A stretch of DNA of 64,000 nt, from NCBI RefSeq assembly GCF_022921055.1, contig NZ_CP095061.1, forward strand, positions 4,255,501 to 4,319,500. The letters run 5' to 3'. Source of the stretch: Hymenobacter volaticus (lineage in GTDB: Bacteria > Bacteroidota > Bacteroidia > Cytophagales > Hymenobacteraceae). A program made the position numbers and the translations under genes. Position 1 is the first letter of the stretch; the number at the start of each line of letters is the position of its first letter. This document shows positions 36,976 through 46,839 of the stretch, one piece after another. Below the pieces are notes generated by a model. The model made no database searches, was not told the origin of the DNA, and saw nothing but the letters and a program-made list of their open reading frames with translations.

Positions 36976-37602
36976 CTATTCTGCTTCCTGAATTTGTAGC
37001 TGCTCTTTGTGCATGGCGCGGCGCCATGCTAGGTAGCCATACACGGCTAAGCCGAGGTAGAGGGCGTAGAGGGCACTAGTCGGATAAAGGTGCTTGTACC
37101 ACAGAATAGGCACGTAGATAATGTCCACCAAAATCCAGAGCCACCAGTTTTCCAGGCGTTTGCGCATAAGTTGGTATTGCGCCGCCATGCTGACCGCCGT
37201 AGTGAAACTGTCCCAATGCGGCACAGTAGCATCGGTTTTATAGTCTAAATAATAGCCAAAGCCGACCGTAAACGCCACCACAAACAGCGCACAAGCCACC
37301 CACTCCCGGCGCCGCGTGTGCGACACCGGCAACTCGGTTTTGCCGCGCCCGCCGTAGAGCCATTCATACCAGCCGTACACACTCAGCGCGATAAACATCA
37401 CCTGAAGCATAGAGTCGGAATACAATCCGGCACGCAGATAAACCACGATGTAGAGGCCGCAGCTTACAATAGCAATAGGGAAATTCCAGAGCGACTCGCG
37501 GGCGGCCAGCCACACGCAGGCAAACCCCGTCAGCACGGCCACCCACTCTAGCGGACTATTGCCGACGGCGGCAGTCCAAAACTCGTATAACGACTGCACC
37601 AA
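36976..37602 (-). CDS. pnuC: PnuC family nicotinamide riboside (or thiamine) transporter
   Basis: 208 residues, about seven TM segments. RESLWNFPIAIVSCGLYIVV, LQVMFIALSVYGWYEWLYGG and VPHWDSFTTAVSMAAQYQLM are PnuC-family motifs. The family moves nicotinamide riboside by facilitated diffusion, trapped by NadR-type kinase, and the next gene is exactly such a kinase. A thiamine-specific branch (PnuT) exists in Bacteroidota, so substrate is not certain. Confidence 0.9.
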   Translation of the reverse strand: MVQSLYEFWTAAVGNSPLEWVAVLTGFACVWLAARESLWNFPIAIVSCGLYIVVYLRAGLYSDSMLQVMFIALSVYGWYEWLYGGRGKTELPVSHTRRREWVACALFVVAFTVGFGYYLDYKTDATVPHWDSFTTAVSMAAQYQLMRKRLENWWLWILVDIIYVPILWYKHLYPTSALYALYLGLAVYGYLAWRRAMHKEQLQIQEAE

Positions 37603-37728
37603 AACGATAGGCTAAGAACTGAAACACTTTCCTCGCTGCTTACAACCAGCTTGCAGGAAGAAGCCAAAGCTAACGAGCCACCACCTAATTTTGTGCTTTC
37701 TTCTTTTTGTCTCGCTTTTCCTGCCGCC

Positions 37729-38052
37729 ATGCTCCCTGAACTCACACCCGAAGAACTGAATCGACGCCTTTCCTCCGGCGAAGACATTCAGCTTATTGAT
37801 GTGCGGCAGCCCGAAGAATACGAGTATTGCCGCATCGAGGGCAGCCACCTAATTCCGCTTGGTGACCTGCCCCACCGAGTAGACGAGCTAGACGAGACGC
37901 GCCCTATCGTTCTGATCTGTCACCACGGTGTGCGCTCCATGCAAGCCCTGGCTTACCTCCAGCATCGCCACGATAAAACCAACCTGCTGAATCTGCGCGG
38001 CGGTATCCACGCCTGGAGTTTGCGCGTGGACCCATCGGTGGCTGTGTATTAA
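37729..38052 (+). CDS. Single-domain rhodanese-like sulfurtransferase
   Basis: 107 residues: one rhodanese domain with IQLIDVRQPEEYEYCRIEGS, HLIPLGDLPHRVDELD and the active-site loop CHHGVRSMQALAYL (Cys nucleophile), ending LLNLRGGIHAWSLRVDPSV. Start MLPELTPEEL at 37729 is standard for this subgroup; the upstream in-frame ATG at 37651 is not. Transcribed divergently from pnuC. Sulfur acceptor unknown. Confidence 0.92.
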   Translation: MLPELTPEELNRRLSSGEDIQLIDVRQPEEYEYCRIEGSHLIPLGDLPHRVDELDETRPIVLICHHGVRSMQALAYLQHRHDKTNLLNLRGGIHAWSLRVDPSVAVY

Positions 38053-38129
38053 TTAGCGGATTTTTAGCCCGCACAAACACAATCCAGGTGCTAAGCTCAT
38101 CTGCGAAAATCCACTGAACAAACTAGCCC

Positions 38130-40753
38130 GTGCACTTCCCCGACCTTCCCATAACTGCTGCACTGCCAGACCTACTTTCCGCATTGGCTACGCACGAGCG
38201 GGTGGTGCTGCAAGCGCCGCCGGGCGCGGGCAAAACCACTGTGGTGCCGCTGGCCTTACTCGAAGCTGCTTGGCGCGACGGAGGCCGAATTCTGGTATTG
38301 GAGCCTCGGCAACTAGCGGCCCGCGCGGCCGCCAACCGATTGGCCAAGCTGCTCGGCGAAACCGTGGGCGAAACGGTAGGCTACCGGGTCCGGTTGGAAA
38401 GCAAAGTATCGGCCCGCACCCGGATCGAGGTTATCACCGAAGGCATCCTGACGCGCCTAATTCAGGACGACCCGGCGCTAGAAGGGGTAGCGGCGGTAGT
38501 GTTCGACGAATTTCACGAACGGAGCCTGCGGGCGGATCTTGGGCTGGCCCTCACGCTGGATGTGCAAGCCGTGCTGCGGCCTGAACTGCGGATTTTGGTG
38601 ATGAGCGCCACGCTGGAAGCCGAACGGTTAGGCAGCTGGCTAAATGCCCCTGTAGTTAGTAGCGCCGGCTTTCTGTTTCCGGTCGAGACGCACTACCTGA
38701 GTCCACGCCAAGCCGCTGTGGGCGGCACGCGGCCCGCTGAAAGAGTAGCCGCGCTGGTACCAACCGCGGTGCGCGAAGCACTTCGTACCCATTCTGAAGG
38801 CGACGTTCTGGTGTTTCTGCCGGGCCTTGCTGATTTGCGCCGGGTAGCTGACAAGCTAGAGCCTGCCCTACCCGAAACCACGCGCTTGCACCTGTTGCAC
38901 GGCGAGTTGCCGCTCGAACAGCAAGACGCGGCCCTGCGCCCTGCGCCGGCAGGCTACCGCAAAGTTGTACTCAGCACCGCAATTGCCGAAACCAGCCTTA
39001 CCATTGAGGGAGTACAGGTAGTGGTGGATGGTGGCTTTGCGCGGGTGCCGCGTTTCCAAGCCCGCACGGGCTTCACTACGCTCGAAACTGTACCCGTCAG
39101 CCAAGCCGCCGCCGATCAGCGCCGCGGCCGCGCAGGTCGGTTGGGTCCTGGCACCTGCTACCGCCTCTGGACCACCGCCGAGCACGCCGCTCTCCCTGCG
39201 CACCTGCCACCCGAAATTCTCACTGCTGATCTTAGTGGCTTGGCCCTGGAATTGGCGCTATGGGGTGCCACTCCCGCCGGACTACGTTGGCTCGATACGC
39301 CCCCTACTCCTGCCCTAGCCTTAGCCAACGACTTATTGCGTCGGCTCGGAGCCGTGGAGGCCACCGCCGATAAGCAACTGGACTCTGTAGTGAACGAGGA
39401 CTACGCTGCTTCTACCGCAATTGCCAACGTTTCACCGTCCGTTCCTATCAAGCCCACAGCCCACGGCCGGGCGCTGGCACGGCTCGGATTAGCGCCTCGC
39501 TTAGGCCACTTAGTGGTGCGAGGTCACGAACTAGGACATGGCCCGGCTGCCGCGGCTTTAGCGGCATTGCTTTCCGAACGCGACGTGCTGCGCGCCGCCG
39601 ATGCGCACCCTACCCCACCTGATTTGCGGCTGCGCTTTGAAACCATTGCGCATGGCCGCCCGGCCCTACCGGGCTTGCTGGTGCAGCACAACACGCTGCA
39701 CCGCGTCCGGGATGCGGCCCGCAATTTGCGCCAGCGCTGCGGCATCCGCGACACGGCTACCTCCGCCGATGCTGATGCGGCAGGCTTACTCACGGCTCTC
39801 ACCTACCCCGACCGTATTGCCCAGCGCGAAACCACCGACCGAGTGCGCCTCGCCACTGGTCAGCGCGTACTGCTGCCCGCCGAGTTTTTCGGCCGCGACG
39901 ATCAATTTATGGCAGTAGCGTACCTAGAAGGCCCGCCCACCAATTGCGGGCCGCACTGGCTGCGCCCGTGAGCCGCCCGGAGCTAGAGCAGCTATTTGCC
40001 GACCAGATTGAAGCCCGCGACGAGGTCCGGTGGGACGCTGCTACTGGCCGCGTGCTGGCCCGCCGCCTCCGCCGGCTCGGCGCGCTAGTGCTCTCGGACA
40101 CCCAACTCACTCAACCCGACCCCGAGCTACTAGCGCACGCGCTACTAGATGCCTTACGCACCGCCGGCATTGCAAGATTGCCGTGGAGCGAGTCGGCGGT
40201 TGAGCTACGGCAACGGTTGGCTTTTTTGCAACATCACTTCCCAAACGATTGGCCTGATGTTTCAGATGAAGCCCTAGCAGCCGAACTAGACGAGTGGTTG
40301 GAGCCACATTTGGTCGGGTTGAAGAGTCTGAACGAAGTAAGCCGGCTCGACTGGAACGAGTTGCTGCTCCAACGCCTGCCCGGTGGCTGGACCCAACGAC
40401 AAGAATTAGACCGCCTAGCTCCTTCGCACCTTGCCGTGCCAAGCGGCTCTCGCGTGGCCTTAGACTATACCGACCCTACTGCACCTGTGTTGGCTGTGAA
40501 ACTGCAAGAGGTTTTTGGCTTGCTCGATACGCCGTTTGTGGCGGCAGGCCGGGTGCCACTTACCCTGCATCTTTTATCTCCCGGCGGCCGACCGGCGCAA
40601 GTCACCCGCGACTTACGCAGCTTCTGGCAGACGGGCTACTTCGAGGTGCGCAAAGACCTGCGCGGGCGCTACCCCAAGCACCCTTGGCCCGACGATCCGC
40701 TCACTGCTATTCCAACCAAACTCACTAAAAAACGCTTCGAGGCCGGTCAGTAA
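38130..40753 (+). CDS. hrpB: ATP-dependent helicase HrpB (frameshifted in this sequence)
   Basis: DEAH-family RNA helicase, 874 residues after repair. GTG start at 38130. Motif I QAPPGAGKTTVVPLALL, motif II VVFDEFHERSLRADLGLALT (DEFH box typical of HrpB), motif III VMSATLEAERL, motif VI QRRGRAGRLGPGTCYRLW. The HrpB-specific C-terminal domain includes FWQTGYFEVRKDLRGRYPKH. The frame breaks near 39944-39945: one T missing restores GPPTNLRAALAAPV. Function of bacterial HrpB is poorly defined. Confidence 0.92.
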
Positions 40754-40875
40754 CGCAAGTAGCCTTAGGCTGCATCTAGGTAGATACGTTCCACTATTAT
40801 CATAACAGATAACGTAAGAACCGTTATAGCGAGCGTAATCAAAGGCTCTAGGGTGCCGAGGTTGTCAAGGTAATC

Positions 40876-40908
40876 GTCTTGCTGAGCACAGCCGAAATAT
40901 CTCGCTCG
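40876..40908. repeat. Degenerate single arm of the 36279 repeat
   Basis: About 26 of 31 bases match the left arm of the 36279-36377 palindrome (GTCTTGCTGAGCACAGCCGA versus GTCATGCTGAGCGGAGCCGA at its start). No second arm is seen. It lies in a 440-base gap (40754-41194) that otherwise holds nothing I recognise. Confidence 0.55.
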
Positions 40909-41194
40909 AATCGTTTAATAAGTTTACCAACTCAGCACGCGCAATGCCTCGGCAAGCGCAGCAGGACTTATCAAAAGGTGCATAATACTTTAGCTGATTT
41001 CTATGACGGTAGGTTAGCATTAGTAGTATGCAAAGTGCTTTTGCTATAGCACAGCTATCTGAATAGTACTTTTTCTATATAATACTTGATTAAACGAGCA
41101 AGCAACAAAACTTCGTAAGTAGCTGACAGGCAAAACACAAAATATAGTTGGTAACATTGGGATAATACTGTTAATGATTTCATAATATAGGTTT

Positions 41195-41986
41195 ATGAAA
41201 TCATTTTTACCCTCTCCTAGCATACAACTACTGGTTTTGTTGCTGTTGAGTTTGGCGAGCGGGGCGCAGGCACAAACGCACAGACTAACAGCTACTCCGC
41301 CCTCCTATCGGCGCTTCAACTCATGGCTGATGGTGAACAGCGACGCTCGCCTTAACGACAAGTGGGGCTTGCACACCGAAGCCCAGCTACGTGAGGTGAA
41401 AGGCCCAAACGCGCCGCAACAAAAGTTTTTGCGCATCGGCGCCAACTACTACGCGGCCAATATACTTGTGCTCTCGGCTGGTTATGCCTACACCATGTCG
41501 TTTCCTGAGGGCAACGATTCGGAACTAGGGAGCTTGCCCGAACACCGCAGCTACCAGCAGCTCCTGCTTCGCTTCGACAGCAGCCGGGTTCAGACGCAGC
41601 ATCGGTACCGCTTAGAGCAACGTTGGGTACGTCGCCCTGGCAGCGGGCAATTCACCTATCTCAACCGCTTGCGTTATCAATTGCGCCTCACGTTGCCACT
41701 CAGCTCGCAAAAGAAAGTTCTACCGGGCACTCCCTACCTCACCGGCTACGACGAGGTATTTATTGGCTTTGGCCGCAATTCCGACGGCAATATTTTCAGC
41801 CAGAACCGTGCGTGCCTAGCTCTGGGGTATCAAATCAGCCATGCTACTTCGGTTGAAATGGGATACCTCAATCAGATGGCGTCACAAGAAGAAATGGCTT
41901 CTCTGGCCGCTAATCACATTCTTCATCTGGGCCTCAACTTCAATCCAGACTTCCGGAAAGGCAAGCTTACGGCTGAAAGCAACTGA
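41195..41986 (+). CDS. DUF2490 outer-membrane beta-barrel protein
   Basis: 263 residues with a signal peptide (SLASGAQAQ). Pattern of DUF2490: FNSWLMVNSDARLNDKWGLH, RIGANYYAANILVLSAGYAY, PEHRSYQQLLLRFDSSRVQT, HRYRLEQRWVRR and a C-terminal short-strand barrel. Function unknown. Converges with the FRG gene, whose stop lies 12 bases beyond. Confidence 0.88.
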   Translation: MKSFLPSPSIQLLVLLLLSLASGAQAQTHRLTATPPSYRRFNSWLMVNSDARLNDKWGLHTEAQLREVKGPNAPQQKFLRIGANYYAANILVLSAGYAYTMSFPEGNDSELGSLPEHRSYQQLLLRFDSSRVQTQHRYRLEQRWVRRPGSGQFTYLNRLRYQLRLTLPLSSQKKVLPGTPYLTGYDEVFIGFGRNSDGNIFSQNRACLALGYQISHATSVEMGYLNQMASQEEMASLAANHILHLGLNFNPDFRKGKLTAESN

Positions 41987-41998
41987 AACCCTCTAGTG

Positions 41999-42838
41999 CT
42001 ATCCTGAAATCTGGTCTTCTTCTAGGTTCGAGCGGTTTTGGTTTGGAGTAGGCGTGTAATGACGGTGTAGCCAACGGCTCAGGCCCCCGAGACCCGGAAA
42101 AAGTACCCGCTCGGTGATGTTGGCTTGGTCGAGCTTGTCCCGAATTTCCCACTTGAGCCGAGCCGGAATAATAATGCGAAAATAAAGCTCTGGGTGCTGT
42201 TCCAGCCACTCGTGCAAGGTAGCGCGGGCCGTATTCATCAACGAGAATAGTGCGTACTGATGCACAATACGGGCATCGAGAGACGGGGGCTCCAGAAACA
42301 GCAGAAACTGCTCGTCGCGCAACAATTCCAACTCCCGCAGCGTGGTGCAGAGGGGTTCTAGCAGTTCGGGCGTGAATACATTGGAGCCCTCCGCCCGTAA
42401 AGCTTCGCGCAAGCTCGGAGGCAACGATTCGGCAGCCAGCACATAGTTGATAGCCCAAATAACCCCGTCATCACCATAAGCCTCTAAGTCATCGGTGGCA
42501 AAGTGCAGGGCAACGTAGGGCGAATAGGTCCAGTCGAGGAGGCGGGTGGGAAGGCCGTGGTGCTGCGCCAGCGCCAGCCAGTTCCACACCGAAGCGCCGG
42601 GTTGGCTGAAGTCGCGGCCATACTTGCGGAAGTTGCGCAGCAAGTGGTTTTCCAGCTGCTGATATTCGCCGCCCAGGCGCTGCAAGCTGGTAGTGAGCAG
42701 CCAGTTGGAAGAGCGCAGCCCCCGGTACACGAAAGGCGAACGAAAACGACCGATACGCGGATCCCAAGTGTCGCGAAAAAGCGCCTCCTGCAAGTCGGTC
42801 CAGGAAGTGACGTGTATATCGTTGGCGGAAAGCGACAC
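41999..42838 (-). CDS. FRG-domain protein
   Basis: 279 residues. The N-terminal FRG domain is clear: FVYRGLRSSNWLLTTSLQRL, then WNWLALAQHHGLPTRLLDWT and SPYVALHFATDDLEA. The conserved Tyr-Arg-Gly and Gln-His-x-Gly-x-Pro-Thr-Arg-Leu-Leu-Asp motifs are complete. The C-terminal half (from about residue 150) is helical, with LDARIVHQYALFSLMN, also typical. FRG proteins are of unknown function and sometimes occur in variable regions. Confidence 0.88.
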   Translation of the reverse strand: MSLSANDIHVTSWTDLQEALFRDTWDPRIGRFRSPFVYRGLRSSNWLLTTSLQRLGGEYQQLENHLLRNFRKYGRDFSQPGASVWNWLALAQHHGLPTRLLDWTYSPYVALHFATDDLEAYGDDGVIWAINYVLAAESLPPSLREALRAEGSNVFTPELLEPLCTTLRELELLRDEQFLLFLEPPSLDARIVHQYALFSLMNTARATLHEWLEQHPELYFRIIIPARLKWEIRDKLDQANITERVLFPGLGGLSRWLHRHYTPTPNQNRSNLEEDQISG

Positions 42839-42943
42839 AGAAAATTGAGTTTAATATGTATTACGAGTGATGCCTAAAGTACAGCGCAACGACTTATCAC
42901 TCATCGAATGATTTAGTGTTCACCCTGCTTGCTTAGACAATAA

Positions 42944-42994
42944 AAAGCGCCGTTGGCTACCCTACGCTTATATGTAGGACAACCAACGGCGTTT
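42944..42994 (-). terminator. Rho-independent terminator after the SDR gene
   Basis: Core stem CGCCGTTGG (42948-42956) / CCAACGGCG (42983-42991) with an inner CCTAC/GTAGG hairpin. Minus-strand T run follows. Confidence 0.8.
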
Positions 42995-43014
42995 CAACTA
43001 CCTCTTATTCGAAT

Positions 43015-43863
43015 TTATTCTCCCTCCGGAAAATCAGCGGCGTCACCAATGGCGGCTACGCTTTCCAGCTCTTGCAGTAGGTTCGTGAACTTGTCACGGG
43101 CGCCTTTCACAGCTGCTTTACCGAGAGGCAAGTGCAACGGTGGATTCTCTTGGCGCACCAAGTCGAACATGGCTTTGGCAGCGCGCTGCGGGTCGCCGGG
43201 CTGCTTGCCACTGTAGCTCTGAATGCCTTTTAGGTTTTCGCCTACTGTGGCGCGGTAGTCTTCGATGGCCGTATCGACGAAGCTGGCGGAGCGGCCAGCC
43301 CAATCGGTGCGGAAGCCGCTAGGCTCAATATTGGTAACGTGAATGCCGAGGGGTTTCACTTGCTGAGCCAGACTCTCGCCAATAGCTTCAAGGGCAAACT
43401 TACTGGCATTGTAGACGCCTACACCTGGGAAGGTTTTCAGGCCGCCAATGCTCGTGATGTTAAGTATATGGCCACTTTTCCGCTCCCGTAGGTGCGGCAG
43501 CACCGCCCGCAGCACGTGCAGCGGCCCAAACACGTTCACGTCGAACTGGCGCTGTACTTCTTGGGCCGAAATTTCCTCGATGCTGCCCATGGAGCCATAG
43601 CCCGCATTATTTACCACCACGTCGATGTGACCGAGGGCCTGAATGGCTTCGGCTATGGCCTGCTTTACTTGCTGTTCGTCGGTTACTTCGCAAACCAAGC
43701 CACGGCCGTTTTCGCCAGCTTTCTGCGTGAATTCGTCGGCTTGCTCTTGCTTGCGGAAAGTAGCGGCTACTTTGTCTCCTTTGCTAAGGCAGTACTCGGC
43801 TAGCTCTTTGCCAAACCCGGTACTTACGCCGGTGATAAACCAGTTTTTGTTGTCAGTTGCCAT
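43015..43863 (-). CDS. Short-chain dehydrogenase/reductase
   Basis: 282 residues, classical SDR. NAD(P)-binding WFITGVSTGFGKELAEYCLS, VVNNAGYGSMGS, ILNITSIGGLKTFPGVGVYN with Ser and the YNASK catalytic Tyr/Lys. TFRKQEQADEF after beta-2 suggests NADP preference (Arg-Lys). The C-terminal region with IEPSGFRTDWAGRS is typical of the oxidoreductase subgroup annotated as retinol-dehydrogenase-like. Substrate unknown. Confidence 0.88.
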   Translation of the reverse strand: MATDNKNWFITGVSTGFGKELAEYCLSKGDKVAATFRKQEQADEFTQKAGENGRGLVCEVTDEQQVKQAIAEAIQALGHIDVVVNNAGYGSMGSIEEISAQEVQRQFDVNVFGPLHVLRAVLPHLRERKSGHILNITSIGGLKTFPGVGVYNASKFALEAIGESLAQQVKPLGIHVTNIEPSGFRTDWAGRSASFVDTAIEDYRATVGENLKGIQSYSGKQPGDPQRAAKAMFDLVRQENPPLHLPLGKAAVKGARDKFTNLLQELESVAAIGDAADFPEGE

Positions 43864-44362
43864 AATTGAATACTAAAAGGAAGATGCCAAGCCTCAAGGC
43901 CACGGCGGCCTTTTCAACTCGTAAAAGGCAATAGAGGTTTTGATTGCAACAATAAAAGCTGACTAGTGGTGTACCAGCACGAGCTTGAACGGGCGACCTG
44001 ATATGGCTATTTGCTTGCTGAGCCAAGACAGCTTGTAAGCAGTTAGCTACTTGGAAAACCATTGCTCATGCATCGTTCACTTTCGCGAGTTGATGTTTAC
44101 AGCATTCCACTTATCACTAACGTCCGAAATGGAGCCTTCCAAATCAATTATCCTTCCCGCAGGCCACCAGTTGGCGGTGATAGGCAGGTAATTCATTTGG
44201 GTTATCCTAGAGCATACTGCTGCTAAACGAACGCAGCGAAAATGCACCGGAAGTAAGTCATAACAGTTTCTGCTTTCACTATACGGTACTAATACAAGAC
44301 TACCACAGGCTATTGCAGCCTAGTAATAAGAACCCTGTCCCTGTTCTTCCCTCTCTCCATGG
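43864..44362. other. Long intergenic stretch without a convincing gene
   Basis: About 500 bases with no ORF that looks like protein; the best (53 codons from ATG 44069) has unusual composition. It ends in an intrinsic terminator that serves no visible gene, so a small RNA or long leader is possible. Confidence 0.3.
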
Positions 44363-44397
44363 AAAAGCTCTGGCGTATCGCCGGAGCTTTTTTGTTT
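44363..44397 (+). terminator. Terminator-like hairpin upstream of guaB
   Basis: AGCTCTGGCG / CGCCGGAGCT stem (one wobble) followed by TTTTTT. No plus-strand gene precedes it within 2 kb. It could end a small RNA or act as an attenuator. Confidence 0.65.
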
Positions 44398-44474
44398 TTC
44401 TGCAAATACTTCGTCTAGGAGGCGCAAGCCTTGCAAAACAACCATTTGATAATCTGCATTCCAACTTTTCGTCG

Positions 44475-44482
44475 TAGCTTTG
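44475..44482 (+). promoter_or_regulatory. Possible -7 promoter box of guaB
   Basis: TAGCTTTG fits TAnnTTTG, 35 bases before the guaB ATG and downstream of the terminator-like hairpin. A TTTG near 44446 is a possible -33 element. Confidence 0.4.
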
Positions 44483-44493
44483 ACCGGCAATAA

Positions 44494-45999
<1,506 letters not shown>

Positions 46000-46020
46000 G
46001 CAGTAGCCTTGGTAATGTAG

Positions 46021-46058
46021 AAGCGGGCCGGCTCCTTGGGAGTAGGCCCGCTTTTTTT
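46021..46058 (+). terminator. Rho-independent terminator after guaB
   Basis: AGCGGGCC (46022-46029) / GGCCCGCT (46045-46052) stem followed by a T run. Confidence 0.9.
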
Positions 46059-46195
46059 GCGCTAGGAGATATCTAGCCTTATAAATATATCCTGCTTGCC
46101 TAAGCGGATTCAGCTGCTTGCTGTATTCTCAACAGGTGGCGGCTGTCGTAGTTTTTACCTTATAAAAGTAAGACAGCGTAGGCGCAGTGTTCACT

Positions 46196-46624
46196 ATGCG
46201 CGTTTTCAGCTCATCTTATTTACATATCCATCACGTGCCCTAGCTGCATTCCTTGGAACTGGAATGGCGGGGACGTGCGCAGGGAGATGAACTACGAACT
46301 GGTACCTCCAAAGGCATTCAGTTTGCGCAGCATCAGATTCGGACGTGGATTGCCAATATGACCAACATGCTCGTTATCAGCCCTGAGGATCAGGCATGGC
46401 TTAAGGCGAAATGGCTTCCGCAGCTTCGTTTGCTTGGCATCGAGTTTCTTGCCATCGTCATTTCCACTGATGCCCTCAGCCGCCTGAGTGTTCACAATAG
46501 TATGTGCGAAAGTGAACAAGACGGCCAGGCCCCATTCGAAACGGTTTATTTCACTTCGGTGCAGGATGCCCGGAACTGGGTACGCCAGGCTTATTCGCTA
46601 CCTTGGGTAGCACGTCGGCACTAG
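46196..46624 (+). pseudogene. Short STAS/SpoIIAA-like protein interrupted by an in-frame TAG
   Basis: ATG 46196 reads MRVFSSSYLHIHHVP, then TAG (46241-46243), and in the same frame continues LHSLELEWRGRAQGDELRTG, FAQHQIRTWIANMTNMLVIS and WLKAKWLPQLRLLGIEFLAI to a stop at 46624. The whole (142 codons with one stop) resembles a family of about 140-residue Hymenobacter proteins I recall with an SpoIIAA-like fold. Unlike other broken genes here this is a substitution, not an indel. A shorter product from TTG 46253 is the alternative. Confidence 0.5.
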
Positions 46625-46839
46625 CATAAAACAGTTTCTATTACTTCTTGCTTACTTATCCGGTATGCATTACAGCCAACAGCCAAGCGGTTAGCGGCTT
46701 TTATTATTTAAAGAAAATTTTTACTTAGGCTTGGTTGAAGCACGCAGGCAACAATATTCCTGCCGCACTTCTATCTTAGCGGTCCGTTTTTGCTAGAGCT
46801 TGCCACTTTTCTTGTTGGGCTGGCTCCGTTTCTTACTTT

